Of a stretch of DNA of 64,000 bases, positions 55,682 to 63,919 are shown piece after piece. The notes under the pieces are model-generated. The model saw nothing but the letters and a program-made list of their open reading frames with translations. It did no database searches and was not told the origin of the DNA. Made by a program: the position numbers and the translations under genes. Position 1 is the first letter of the stretch. Each line of letters starts with the position of its first letter. Origin of the DNA: Flavobacterium agrisoli (GTDB lineage: Bacteria; Bacteroidota; Bacteroidia; Flavobacteriales; Flavobacteriaceae); assembly GCF_016522065.1 (NCBI RefSeq), contig NZ_JAEHFV010000008.1:46754-110753 (forward strand), written 5' to 3'.

Positions 55682-57076
55682 CTAGAACAATTCTCTCGGA
55701 TCCGTCAATTTACCTGTAACAGCTGCTGCTGCTGCCATAATTGGAGAAGCTAACAAAGTTCTAGAACCAGGACCCTGACGACCTTCAAAGTTTCGGTTTG
55801 AAGTACTTACTGCGTATTTACCAGCTGGAACTTTATCATCGTTCATGGCTAAACATGCCGAACATCCCGGCTGACGCAATACGAACCCTGCTTCAGTTAA
55901 AATATCTAAAATTCCTTCTTCTTTAATTTGAGCTTCTACTACGTGAGACCCCGGAACTAACCAAGCGGTAACATTATCGGCTTTTTTGCGACCTTTTACA
56001 ATTTCAGCAAAAGCTCTAAAATCTTCAATACGACCGTTGGTGCAGCTTCCTAAGAATACATAATCAATTGGTTTTCCAATCATAACGTCATCTTCGCTAA
56101 AGCCCATGTAAGCCAACGATTTTTTATAGGTTTCCTCACCGCCTTCAACTTGGTTGGCGCTTGGAATATGTTTGGTGATGCCAATTCCCATTCCTGGGTT
56201 AGTACCATAGGTAATCATAGGTTCAATGTCGGCAGCATCGATGTTCAATTCGGCATCAAAAACAGCATCTGCATCGGTTTTTAAGGTTTTCCAGTAAGCA
56301 ACGGCTTTATCCCATGCTTCACCTTTAGGAGCGTATAATCTTCCTTCTAAAAAGTCAAATGTTTTTTGATCGGGAGCAATCATTCCACCACGAGCACCCA
56401 TTTCGATACTCAAGTTACATACTGTCATACGACCTTCCATAGACATTTCTTCAAAAACGTTTCCAGCATATTCAACAAAATAACCGGTTCCACCAGAAGT
56501 AGTCAATTGAGAAATAATATATAAAGCAACATCTTTTGGGCCGACACCTTTGCTCAAAGTACCGTTCACGTTAATGCGCATTTTTTTTGGTTTAGGTTGC
56601 ATGATGCATTGAGTAGACAATACCATTTCCACCTCAGAAGTACCAATACCAAAAGCAATAGCACCAAAAGCACCGTGTGTAGAAGTGTGCGAATCTCCAC
56701 AAACAATAGTAGCACCCGGAAGTGTAATTCCGTTTTCTGGACCAACTACGTGTACAATTCCGTTTTTTTGATGACCCAATCCCCAGTGCGAAATGCCATA
56801 TTCGTTTGCATTGTCTTCTAACGCTTTTAATTGGTTAGCAGATAATGGGTCTTCAACCGGTAGATGTTGGTTAATTGTTGGTGTATTGTGGTCTGCAGTA
56901 GCAAAAGTTCTTTCTGGAAATAATACCGAAACCCCTCTGCTTTTTAAACCAAGAAATGCTACAGGACTAGTAACTTCGTGAATGAAATGACGATCAATAA
57001 AAAACACATCCGGTCCATCTTCAATTTTACGCACAACATGTGAATCCCATACTTTGTCAAATAATGTCTTACTCAT
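55682..57076 (-). CDS. leuC: 3-isopropylmalate dehydratase large subunit
   Basis: A 464-residue aconitase-family subunit. The 4Fe-4S ligands are in [13 protein letters not shown] and GCSACLAM; further signatures are [19 protein letters not shown] and [16 protein letters not shown] [13 protein letters not shown]. With LeuD it isomerises 2- to 3-isopropylmalate. The possible Val/Ile/Leu-rich leader ends two nucleotides before its ATG. Confidence 0.97.
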   Translation of the reverse strand: MSKTLFDKVWDSHVVRKIEDGPDVFFIDRHFIHEVTSPVAFLGLKSRGVSVLFPERTFATADHNTPTINQHLPVEDPLSANQLKALEDNANEYGISHWGLGHQKNGIVHVVGPENGITLPGATIVCGDSHTSTHGAFGAIAFGIGTSEVEMVLSTQCIMQPKPKKMRINVNGTLSKGVGPKDVALYIISQLTTSGGTGYFVEYAGNVFEEMSMEGRMTVCNLSIEMGARGGMIAPDQKTFDFLEGRLYAPKGEAWDKAVAYWKTLKTDADAVFDAELNIDAADIEPMITYGTNPGMGIGITKHIPSANQVEGGEETYKKSLAYMGFSEDDVMIGKPIDYVFLGSCTNGRIEDFRAFAEIVKGRKKADNVTAWLVPGSHVVEAQIKEEGILDILTEAGFVLRQPGCSACLAMNDDKVPAGKYAVSTSNRNFEGRQGPGSRTLLASPIMAAAAAVTGKLTDPRELF

Positions 57077-57078
57077 TT

Positions 57079-57201
57079 TTATTTTTTTTTAATTGTAAAT
57101 ATTATAAATACAGCGAACTGTATGCTATAATGGATTGTCAAAATTAAACAAACTACTATTATTACAAATCGCACTATTTTATATAATACGATGTTCAACA
57201 T
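57079..57201 (-). CDS. Possible branched-chain-amino-acid leader peptide upstream of leuC
   Basis: A 40-codon frame from the ATG at 57201 ends TAA, with leuC beginning two bases later (TAAAAATG). Half of its residues are Ile, Val or Leu, including the run [12 protein letters not shown]. Leader peptides of E. coli leu/ilv operons have such runs to sense charged tRNA. A hairpin overlaps its 3' third. The frame is open further upstream to 57327, so a longer peptide is possible. AT-rich DNA favours Ile/Leu codons, so chance cannot be excluded. Confidence 0.45.
   Translation of the reverse strand: MLNIVLYKIVRFVIIVVCLILTIHYSIQFAVFIIFTIKKK
57101..57131 (-). promoter_or_regulatory. UUCG-capped hairpin just upstream of leuC
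   Basis: On the minus strand, ATACAG TTCG CTGTAT is extended on both sides by ATTATA/ATAAT pairs with a small internal bulge. A UUCG tetraloop gives stability. No T-run follows, so it is more like a translational control element than a terminator. Confidence 0.5.
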
Positions 57202-57324
57202 CACTTCTTTTTCCTTGACACTGAAGCAGTACCCTACATGGCTAGATGCATTTATTGTAAAGCCTAGGTTTGTTTTTCTAAAAATTAAAGCCGTAATAAA
57301 ATGCTGTTGGTTTTTAAATTTTGG

Positions 57325-57332
57325 CAAATTTA
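57325..57332 (-). promoter_or_regulatory. -7 promoter element of the leu operon
   Basis: TAAATTTG on the minus strand matches TAnnTTTG perfectly. Transcription from here would give a leader of roughly 240 nt before leuC, containing the putative leader peptide. Confidence 0.45.
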
Positions 57333-58013
57333 TTGCTATTATCTTTAAATTATTGGGTTTTTCGATAAAAAATATAACATTTTCGTTTTAAAAAGTAATA
57401 ATTTGTAAGTTTCAGTAGAATCGTTCTTTTTGTCTTTTTCTTTTCTAAATCTTGAAAATTTCAGTTTTATTTTGTTTAAAACACCTTTTTATTTAATTGA
57501 ATTATACGAAATCCAAAACCCATAATTTAGATTTTGTTTGGGTATTTTAACAAATAAACTACTTGGTTTTGTTTGTTTGAATTTTATAAATAGAAAAGGA
57601 GGGTGGAATGAAGTTTACTGTTTTTAATCCCTTATTTTAACTATATTAAAATAAAGCATTAGATTGTTTAGGCTAAAGCAGATTTGCAAAAGGCTTATCG
57701 GAATCGATTTTGAGGATTTCCGTTTAAATTTTGCCCATCAATTCCGGAATGACTTCTATATAGATGGATTCCTAATTCGCAATCCAATAATTATTTTAAA
57801 GTTCCTTCTAAACCAGGTGTTCCTTTTGCTTTTTTTTTGTAAAGTGGTACTGCGAATAACTGTTGCCGAAGGTAGTTGTTAAATGATATTTGTAAAAATA
57901 AAAGTTCCCGTTTTGTATACAGGCTACAAAGACTTATTTATGAATGTCAAATAGTCATAAAAATAGGGTGAGACTAAAAAAAACACTTGATAGCGTTTCA
58001 TTTAAAAAAGTGC
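57333..58013. other. Intergenic stretch without convincing genes
   Basis: About 680 AT-rich bases. A plus-strand frame of 72 codons at 57664-57882 has no signal, no promoter and no recognisable motif, so I do not call it. TGTATACA near 57915 is a short palindrome. Nothing else is supported. Confidence 0.6.
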
Positions 58014-58262
58014 TTATTGTAAATTTCGTTTTTTTAATAAGTCAGCCACTTCTTTTTTTCGTTTTGAATTTTGTAGAAGTTTGTAAATAAAAAATAGCGG
58101 AATTAATGTAAATATTCCCCAGCTGTTTTTAACTACACTGTAAAAAATAATTCCAAATAAAAAGCCGATAAATAAAGCATTCACGAAAGGACTTAGGTGC
58201 TTCTTTTTGGATTCCAATAACAATTCTTGGTTTGTTAGTTCGGATACATTTTTTTCTTTCAT
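58014..58262 (-). CDS. Small two-helix membrane protein, unknown
   Basis: An 82-residue protein: charged N-terminus (MKEKNVSELTNQELLLESKKK), two hydrophobic segments (about 26-43 and 48-65) and a charged C-terminal tail (KRKKEVADLLKKRN). The layout SELTNQELL followed by two helices resembles small Bacteroidota proteins sometimes annotated as redox-active disulfide protein 2, though no cysteine is present. Function unknown; it may be transcribed after the DUF1801 gene 66 nt upstream. Confidence 0.6.
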   Translation of the reverse strand: MKEKNVSELTNQELLLESKKKHLSPFVNALFIGFLFGIIFYSVVKNSWGIFTLIPLFFIYKLLQNSKRKKEVADLLKKRNLQ

Positions 58263-58328
58263 ACAAGATTCATTTGTATAAATATAGTAATAATAAGGAC
58301 TATTTGTACCAAAATTTTTATCGTATTT

Positions 58329-58757
58329 TTATTCTATTTTGCTCCAGCCGGGCAAATCCTTAGCCTGAATAAACCAGGAATCTAATAGGCTTTCATTACA
58401 GTCAGATAGGTCTTTTATATCAATTCTTCGGCCTTTGTATTCTGTGTTTTTATTCCATGGACCTGACATCTTGGTTACAGCAGGTTCTGGATTTAAAAGA
58501 GTACCTGCTATAAAACCAACGCTAAAATGATTTTTGAAAGACCATAAGGCAAACATCCATCCTTTGTTAGGTAAACCGTAAAAGGGAATTCCGAGTGGTT
58601 GTGAAGGTTTGTGCCATTTGGTATGGCAAATTATATCAGGGTAATGTGTTCGAATAAGGCCATCAACTCGGATGGCAATTAGGGAATGTTCGGGTTTTAA
58701 ACTATCAATCCAAGTTTGTATATTTTCTTTCCCATTCGCAGTTTTATCCTTTGTCAT
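58329..58757 (-). CDS. DUF1801 domain protein (YdhG-like)
   Basis: A 142-residue soluble protein with the DUF1801 pattern: early NIQTWIDSLKPEHSLIAIRVDGLIR, middle CHTKWHKPSQPLGIPFYGL and MFALWSFKNHFSVGF, and a C-terminal SGPWNKNTEYKGRRIDIKDL. Structures in this family are small alpha-beta domains of uncertain function. It has its own leader and the small membrane protein gene follows. Confidence 0.8.
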   Translation of the reverse strand: MTKDKTANGKENIQTWIDSLKPEHSLIAIRVDGLIRTHYPDIICHTKWHKPSQPLGIPFYGLPNKGWMFALWSFKNHFSVGFIAGTLLNPEPAVTKMSGPWNKNTEYKGRRIDIKDLSDCNESLLDSWFIQAKDLPGWSKIE

Positions 58758-58920
58758 TTTGTTTGAAATGTTAAGGTGAAACGAGTTAGTAAAAATTACA
58801 ATTTAAGTTAATAAAATTTTTAATTTACTGTAATGTGTTGAATAATAATTTGTTATTATGGGTGTTGAGCGGTGTTGACAGAATACCATCAAATCATGAT
58901 GGGTTAGTTTTTAGTAAAAT

Positions 58921-58962
58921 CTTCACAACCATCTGAAATTTTTGTTTCAGATGGTTGTGAAG
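58921..58962. terminator. Perfect 18-bp inverted repeat after the isomerase-like gene
   Basis: CTTCACAACCATCTGAAA (58921-58938) and TTTCAGATGGTTGTGAAG (58945-58962) surround a 6-nt loop. It lies 18 nt past the stop of the minus-strand isomerase-like gene. Only a weak T-run (ATTTTACT) follows on the minus strand, so it is a probable terminator or mRNA-end stabiliser. Confidence 0.6.
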
Positions 58963-58980
58963 GTTGAAAATTTTTATGTG

Positions 58981-59901
58981 CTACACACCTAAATTGGGTA
59001 ATACAAAAGATTTGGTGTTGGGGTGGAGTCTTATCCACAATCCTGGATTGGTATTTAATTGCTGTAAAAGTTCATCTTTATTAGAGCTGAGTTGTGTGTT
59101 AAGCACATTAGCGTAGGTTTGAACTTTAGCGGGGGCAGAATCGGCATCGACAACCGATTGAACTATTTTTTTTGCTTGTAAAATCGCTGCAGGTCCTAAA
59201 GTAAGGATATACGCTGCCGATCGACACTCGTTTTCGTCATTTGTGTTCACTAAGCTACCACCTGCTTTAAATTTGCTAATATGATGCTCTAAAATACTGT
59301 TAGAGATAGGAATTATACCAGCCAAATGTTGTGGTTTCGCTCCAGAGAACGGTTTGATGTAGGCTAAATGTGAGGCTTGATTCGCTTCGGGACCATGACC
59401 AATAAAAAAGATATCCAAACCACCTAATTCTTCTAATTTTGTCAAATACGCAACAAGGGCCGACTCTAAATCTTGGGTGTCGGTTTGCATAGGAGTAAAA
59501 CTTTTTACTTTTTTGAAAAAAGCATCACCCAAAATACGCTCAAAATCACGTACAAAACTAAAACCATTATCCATACTCAAAGGAGCAAGCGCATCCTGAG
59601 TAAATACATTTAGTCGAGCCAGTAGCGCATCGTTTTCGTTAGATTTGGCTAATTCTCCAAGTAAACGGTGTAATTCTTGAGCGCCTCTACCACCCAAAAG
59701 AGCAATATTTATATCGCCTTCTTTTGATTTAGCCGTATTATAAAGTTCTTCTAACATGGCTTGTCCGACCTCAGCTTCGGTGTTCAGAACGGTCGGTACT
59801 ATGCCGTAATCAGTACAATTAAAAGGGAATTCGCTTTGTTTAGACAACCATATATTTTGGTTGTCTTCGTGCCTCATAAAGGATGTTTTTTGTGTCTTCA
59901 T
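58981..59901 (-). CDS. Glucosamine-6-phosphate isomerase/6-phosphogluconolactonase-like protein
   Basis: A 306-residue protein with a NagB/SOL-like fold: NIALLGGRGAQELHRLL (phosphate loop-like), VFTQDALAPLSMDN and the motif IFFIGHGPEANQASHLAY, which parallels the GlGpDGHiaS region of the family. The classical catalytic Asp-Glu-His arrangement of NagB is altered, so the substrate is unclear; a sugar-phosphate isomerase or lactonase of unknown specificity is the safest reading. It is monocistronic and is the last clear core gene before the accessory end. Confidence 0.75.
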   Translation of the reverse strand: MKTQKTSFMRHEDNQNIWLSKQSEFPFNCTDYGIVPTVLNTEAEVGQAMLEELYNTAKSKEGDINIALLGGRGAQELHRLLGELAKSNENDALLARLNVFTQDALAPLSMDNGFSFVRDFERILGDAFFKKVKSFTPMQTDTQDLESALVAYLTKLEELGGLDIFFIGHGPEANQASHLAYIKPFSGAKPQHLAGIIPISNSILEHHISKFKAGGSLVNTNDENECRSAAYILTLGPAAILQAKKIVQSVVDADSAPAKVQTYANVLNTQLSSNKDELLQQLNTNPGLWIRLHPNTKSFVLPNLGV

Positions 59902-60168
59902 TGTATAGTATGAATGCTGATGAAAGGATAAAACGGAATTGGATTCTTAAAATTATATTTATTTAGAACGAGAATGAATGGTTAACTTTAGTAGCTTCGG
60001 AGTGCAAATTAAGTACAAATCTTTTTCCTTGTCAAATAGTTGTTTCTTTTATTTGCCATTCATTTGCTGTGATAATAACAGCGTCCTTTTTGGGTCATTT
60101 AGAGTACTTAAATCCATCTTTGTGTTTGCTTCCATAATTTAATCCATATTTTAGTGTAAATATCTGAA

Positions 60169-60801
60169 TTATTTTCTTCCGAAATCTGCTGGATTTTCGC
60201 CCCATGCTCGTGTTTCCCATTTCAGGATCTCATTATCATAGTTGTTTTCATTGAGCCATTTAATGGCTCTGTCAATAAGTTCAAATAATTTATTGTTTTT
60301 ATCACTTTTTTGGTGATTAGTTCTTGCTTGTTTAGCTCTTACCCAACTAATAGCACTTTTGCTATCAGAATAAATTGGTAGTTTCAAATTATTTTGTTTG
60401 CAATAGGCTAATGCATGAACTATTGCTAAAAACTCGACAATATTGTTTGTTCCGTCTTCATATGGTCCAACTCGAAATATGATTTCGCCTGTGTCAGTAT
60501 GAATACCTTGGTATTCTACAATTCCACTTGTTGTATTCCAAGCGCCATCAACAGCAATGCTATTTTTTATTGGTTCTCCAATAAGTGCTAATTGTTCGGA
60601 ATTTAAAACCGTTTCAAAAATGTCTTTTCCAATAAAATCTTTACTTGAACTGTTAAATGCCTTTTCAGCTAATTCTTTTGTTGCGAAAGATTTAAATTGT
60701 GCTTTAGGAAAACCAAATATTTGTTTGTTGCAATCTTCCCAAGTTTCGAAAATTCCTGTTTGTCGTCCAATCCAAACTACATAGTATTTTTTCTTTGCTA
60801 T
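60169..60801 (-). CDS. rnhA: Ribonuclease HI with viroplasmin domain, apparent ATA start
   Basis: Minus-strand translation from an ATA at 60801 gives 210 residues: IAKKKYYVVWIGRQTGIFET, where family members begin MAKKKYYVVW. A viroplasmin-type N-terminal domain (about 3-47) precedes RNase H with the full D85, E123, D146, D206 set (AVDGAWN, IVEFLAI, YSDSKSA, PADFGRK). A stop lies directly upstream of the ATA and there is no in-frame ATG or GTG; the first TTG is at codon 139, past the first two catalytic residues. Either ATA initiates, the start mutated recently, or the base is an error. The rest is intact. Confidence 0.85.
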   Translation of the reverse strand: MAKKKYYVVWIGRQTGIFETWEDCNKQIFGFPKAQFKSFATKELAEKAFNSSSKDFIGKDIFETVLNSEQLALIGEPIKNSIAVDGAWNTTSGIVEYQGIHTDTGEIIFRVGPYEDGTNNIVEFLAIVHALAYCKQNNLKLPIYSDSKSAISWVRAKQARTNHQKSDKNNKLFELIDRAIKWLNENNYDNEILKWETRAWGENPADFGRK

Positions 60802-61009
60802 TTACAGTTTTGTCTTTTTGGTTATGGGTCGCTTATGGTTGGTTACTTATAAACTTCTGGCACTTGGCTAAGTTGCGAAGTTTGGTATCGATTATTTCTC
60901 TTAAAGATAATTTTTTTTGCTAAATGTAAAGGTGATTTTATCTTTAAATCCCCAATGTCACAAGTATCTATGTAAAAGCATAAATTTGAGCGTGCTAAAA
61001 ACCAAAATT

Positions 61010-61399
61010 ATGCAATCGCGTGACAATCAGATCGTTTTAAAGTTATTCATTGCATTGGACATATGCAAGAATAGTTGGAAAGTTTTTATTCAAACGGATT
61101 TATTTTTTCACAAAACCTTTTCGATTCCTTCAGTTTGTGAGGAACTGTATCGGTATGTTGAGAATACTTTTCCAAATTACCAAGTTGCTTTGGTTTATGA
61201 AGCAGGCTGTTGTGGTTTTTCTGCAGCGCGCTATTTTCTTAATTTGGGTTGGCACGTTTTGGTAGTGAATCCAGCGGATCTTAAAACAAGTGATAAGCAT
61301 CGCTATCAAAAAACAGATTCCTTAGACGCTAAAATGCTCTCGATTGAGTCTTTTGTAAGCTGTTTTCATACTAAAATTTTATACATTTTTTGGTTATAA
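61010..61399 (+). pseudogene. Truncated IS110-family transposase (N-terminal part)
   Basis: 129 residues from the ATG at 61010 keep the N-terminal DEDD domain: LKLFIALDICKNSWKVF, ALVYEAGCCGFSAARYFLNL and VVNPADLKTS plus KTDSLDAKMLS. IS110 transposases have about 300-400 residues; the C-terminal serine/transposase half is missing and the last roughly 20 residues (from about 61345) no longer match the family. It is a decayed insertion sequence, ending about 36 nt before the first attC-like repeat. Confidence 0.85.
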
Positions 61400-61434
61400 A
61401 ATTGCGTTATATTCTTGACTCTGCGTAAAGTGTC

Positions 61435-61560
61435 GCCCAACGTTCTCGCGCCTTGCGCGGTTTGCGACTTACGAAGACGAGTATTTTCGGCTGAACGAAA
61501 ATACGATTAAAAAACGGTAATTCCACTAAATTCGCAAATGGCGCAAGACGTGTGTTAGCG
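61435..61560 (-). repeat. attC-like repeat A (126 bp)
   Basis: Ends GCCCAAC (61435) and GTTAGCG (61560). Inside, CTTGCGC and GCGCAAG pair (L-type arms), then TTTGCGA with TCGCAAA. A central hairpin of GTATTTTCG and CGAAAATAC plus unpaired spacers complete an attC-like fold. About 90 percent or more identical to repeats B and C. It stands right after the MazF-type gene on the minus strand. Confidence 0.75.
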
Positions 61561-61573
61561 GTAGTACTTTTTA

Positions 61574-61897
61574 TTAATCAACAAATGTTTCTTTAAGTAC
61601 TTCTTTCGTTTGTTTAATTTCAGTTTTAGACAATTTCCCAAGTATTTTTATAATTCTTTTTTTATCAACTGTTCTAATTTGATCAATTGCTATCATTCCC
61701 TTTTTATCATTATGTTTTACTGGAATTCTGGTTGGATATTCTTTTAAACTTGAAGTCATTGGAGAAATAACGATGGTGTTCAAATATTTATTCATTTCAT
61801 TTGGAGAAACAATAACACAAGGTCTAGTTTTTTGAATCTCGCTTCCAAAAGTTGGGTCAAGGTTTATTAAAACTATAGAATATTGAACTAATTCCAT
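61574..61897 (-). CDS. MazF/PemK-type toxin (mRNA interferase)
   Basis: A 107-residue toxin with the fold cues VLINLDPTFGSEIQKTRPCVIVS and IVISPMTSSLKEYPTRIPV, and a C-terminal KGMIAIDQIRTVDKKRIIK. MazF proteins cleave single-stranded mRNA. It overlaps the antitoxin gene by 10 nt, and its stop sits 13 nt from repeat A, so the module fills one cassette between repeats A and B. Confidence 0.9.
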   Translation of the reverse strand: MELVQYSIVLINLDPTFGSEIQKTRPCVIVSPNEMNKYLNTIVISPMTSSLKEYPTRIPVKHNDKKGMIAIDQIRTVDKKRIIKILGKLSKTEIKQTKEVLKETFVD

Positions 61898-62133
61898 TCT
61901 TCGAAATTTTCATCGTTAAATACATCGTTCATTAACATTTTATCATCTCCTTCTTTGCTCATTTTTTCAAAAGCAGTTTCCCAATTTTTTCTTGGAGCCT
62001 CGATTGGTTTAAGAATGATTTGTCCCATTTCAAGTATAATTTCTACCTTATCTTTAATATTATACTTTTCTAATATAGTTTTGCTTAAACGTAAACCTTT
62101 TGAATTTCCTATTTGAATTATTGCAGTTTCCAT
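61888..62133 (-). CDS. MazE/AbrB-type antitoxin
   Basis: An 81-residue protein: N-terminal swapped-hairpin AbrB/MazE DNA-binding domain (AIIQIGNSKGLRLSKTILEKY) and an acidic C-terminal tail (VFNDENFEEWN) of the kind that wraps a MazF dimer. It precedes and overlaps the toxin gene, the usual order, and would autoregulate the operon. Confidence 0.88.
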   Translation of the reverse strand: METAIIQIGNSKGLRLSKTILEKYNIKDKVEIILEMGQIILKPIEAPRKNWETAFEKMSKEGDDKMLMNDVFNDENFEEWN

Positions 62134-62216
62134 ATCTTTTATTTTAAGTTATTACAAAGTAAGCACATTATGAATTAACATCAAAATATTTCGTCATTTT
62201 TTTTCGGTAACATTAC

Positions 62217-62343
62217 GGCTAACGTTCTCGCGCCTTGCGCCGTTTGCGACTTACGAAGACGAGTATTTTCGGCAGAACAAAAATACGATTAAAAAAACGA
62301 TAATTCCACTAAATTCGCAAATGGCGCAAGACGTGTGTTGGCA
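62217..62343 (-). repeat. attC-like repeat B (127 bp)
   Basis: Ends GGCTAAC (62217) and GTTGGCA (62343). Shares the same arms and central hairpin (GTATTTTCG / CGAAAATAC arm altered to AAAAATAC) as repeats A and C. The HepT gene stop on the minus strand is 5 nt away. Confidence 0.78.
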
Positions 62344-62347
62344 GTAG

Positions 62348-62701
62348 TTATTTTTCTTCCTTTTGGATTAAAATATCAATTTCTATTTTCAATTTCGGCA
62401 AATGGTTTATTAAGATTGACCAAATGTTTTCGTCAGAAATATTGTCGTAAGCATGAATTACATGATTTCGGAGACCGATAATAGCTTTTGCGTTTGATAT
62501 TTTCTCAATGTAAGAAACATCACGAGTAATTATTCGGTTAATTGCTTCACCAATAATTTCAAGATTTCTTTCGACAGCTCTTTTTAGCATTAAGTTGTTT
62601 CTGTATTTGAAAAAATCTCTTTCTTCATTATGGAAGAATTCGTTTATTTCATCTATGGATATTTTTACATCAAACAACCATTTAAGAATCCTTTCATCCA
62701 T
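62348..62701 (-). CDS. HepT-like HEPN toxin (DUF86)
   Basis: A 117-residue helical HEPN protein with the RNase motif RNHVIHAY (R-x4-H-x-Y) near residue 87-94, as in HepT toxins. It follows and overlaps the MntA gene by 8 nt. HepT cleaves RNA unless modified by its MNT antitoxin. It is the second module, between repeats B and C. Confidence 0.9.
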   Translation of the reverse strand: MDERILKWLFDVKISIDEINEFFHNEERDFFKYRNNLMLKRAVERNLEIIGEAINRIITRDVSYIEKISNAKAIIGLRNHVIHAYDNISDENIWSILINHLPKLKIEIDILIQKEEK

Positions 62702-62993
62702 AAATTAATTCTTTTGAATTGTCGATTGATTTAATTAAGATTGGATTTTTTAAAGTCTGTTCTTCAAGTAGGTCAACTTCACGACCAAATAATGACTCTA
62801 GTTTTTCTTTGAAATCTATGTAATTATCAAAATATTTTGAAAGTTCAATTTGCTTAAACTTAACTAATAAATCAACATCGCTTTTTTCGTTGAAACTTGA
62901 ATTTAAAGACGAACCAAACAGATACATTTTTTCCACATTGTATATAAAACAAAGCTTTTTTAAGTTGTCTATATTTTTATCGATAATTCCCAT
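62694..62993 (-). CDS. MntA-like minimal nucleotidyltransferase antitoxin
   Basis: A 99-residue MNT protein with the signature LFGSSLNSSFNEKSDVDLLV (GSx10DxD). In characterised pairs MntA poly-AMPylates HepT next to the active-site motif to neutralise it. It is encoded first and overlaps hepT by 8 nt. Confidence 0.9.
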   Translation of the reverse strand: MGIIDKNIDNLKKLCFIYNVEKMYLFGSSLNSSFNEKSDVDLLVKFKQIELSKYFDNYIDFKEKLESLFGREVDLLEEQTLKNPILIKSIDNSKELIYG

Positions 62994-63047
62994 ACAACAA
63001 ATTTAAACAAAAATATCTTCTAAATTCCAGATTCGTCGAATGATTAC

Positions 63048-63173
63048 TGCCAACGTTCTCGCGCCTTGCGCCGTTTGCGACTTTCGAAGACGAGTATTTT
63101 CGGCTAAACGAAAATACGATTAAAAAACGGTAATTCCACTAAATTCGCAAATGGCGCAAGACGTGTGTTGGCA
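63048..63173 (-). repeat. attC-like repeat C (126 bp)
   Basis: Ends TGCCAAC (63048) and GTTGGCA (63173), perfectly complementary. Next arms CTTGCGCC/GGCGCAAG and TTTGCGA/TCGCAAA, unpaired spacers between, and a hairpin GTATTTTCG/CGAAAATAC in the variable tip. The HigA gene stop is 9 nt away on the minus strand. Confidence 0.8.
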
Positions 63174-63182
63174 TTCGTACTT

Positions 63183-63539
63183 TTAATACGTCTGAATTAA
63201 AACGTCAGTAGGTATATGAAGCATTTCATGTAATTGTCTAATCATTTCCAAAGAAAGCTTTCTTTTTCGATTTAAAATCTCACTTGCACGACTTTTCAAA
63301 CCTACAATATTTGCTAAATCATTTTGATTATAACCCATTTGCTCCATTCTAAATTTAATTGCTTCAATGGGATCTGGAAAACTGATAGGAAATTTTTCAT
63401 TTTCATATTTGTCAATTAAAATACCAAGCACCTCAAGTTCGTCTCCTTCAGGAGAGCCATTTTTTGCATCAAAGATTACTTCAAGTCTTTGTAAAGCTTT
63501 ATTGTAATCGCTTTCTGTTTTTATAGGTTTAATTTCCAT
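63183..63539 (-). CDS. HigA-type antitoxin (XRE helix-turn-helix)
   Basis: A 118-residue antitoxin with a C-terminal HTH domain (RMEQMGYNQNDLANIVG then SRASEILNRKRKLSLEMIRQ), preceded by a helical N-terminal region. It lies 5 nt after the HigB-type gene, toxin first as in higBA loci. It would repress its own operon and neutralise the toxin. Confidence 0.9.
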   Translation of the reverse strand: MEIKPIKTESDYNKALQRLEVIFDAKNGSPEGDELEVLGILIDKYENEKFPISFPDPIEAIKFRMEQMGYNQNDLANIVGLKSRASEILNRKRKLSLEMIRQLHEMLHIPTDVLIQTY

Positions 63540-63544
63540 AATAT

Positions 63545-63838
63545 TTAAATTTCATTTGCATTAATCTTGTCATATTCAGCATGTGTTCCAATAAATCGAA
63601 TCCAAATCATTTGATATTCATAAGTTATCTTAACAATCAATCTATAATTATTTCCTTTAATATTGAAAACTATTCTATTATCATTTAATATACTAGCACT
63701 AGGATAATCTAATTTTATTTCATTCGGATTTTTCCATTGAGCTGTACTTGCTTCTTGAAACCATGATTTTAATTGTTGTTCACAATCACCATGTATCTCC
63801 CAAAAATCTCTTAATATTTTTTTTGCTACTACTCTCAA
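63545..63838 (-). CDS. HigB-type toxin (mRNA interferase)
   Basis: A 97-residue protein with HigB-like blocks VVAKKILRDFWEIHGDCEQQLK, NDNRIVFNIKGNNYRLIVKI and IWIRFIGTHAEYDKIN, fitting the RelE-like toxins that cut mRNA on ribosomes. No ATG precedes the frame; it starts at a TTG (63838). It begins the third module, between repeats C and D. Confidence 0.88.
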   Translation of the reverse strand: MRVVAKKILRDFWEIHGDCEQQLKSWFQEASTAQWKNPNEIKLDYPSASILNDNRIVFNIKGNNYRLIVKITYEYQMIWIRFIGTHAEYDKINANEI

Positions 63839-63919
63839 ATGTATTAATTTTTTTCAAAGATAATAAAAAAAGTTCCCAAAACGGGATTTTTATCTTTTTT
63901 CGTCGCGAGCGCGTATGAC

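Noticed and set aside
57202..57327. Extension of the possible leucine leader to an 82-residue peptide
   Set aside because: The added part is not hydrophobic or Val/Ile/Leu-rich and begins upstream of or at the predicted transcription start; the ATG at 57201 gives the compact leader.
57664..57882. 72-codon plus-strand frame in the gap after the leu operon
   Set aside because: No promoter, export signal or motif; composition fits non-coding AT-rich DNA.
60557..60784. 75-codon plus-strand frame opposite RNase HI
   Set aside because: It is antisense to the RNase HI coding sequence, which is intact with catalytic residues.
61435..63173. The three near-identical repeats as a CRISPR array
   Set aside because: Units are 126 bp and palindromic, and the intervals are 650-750 bp coding cassettes rather than short spacers; no cas genes are present.
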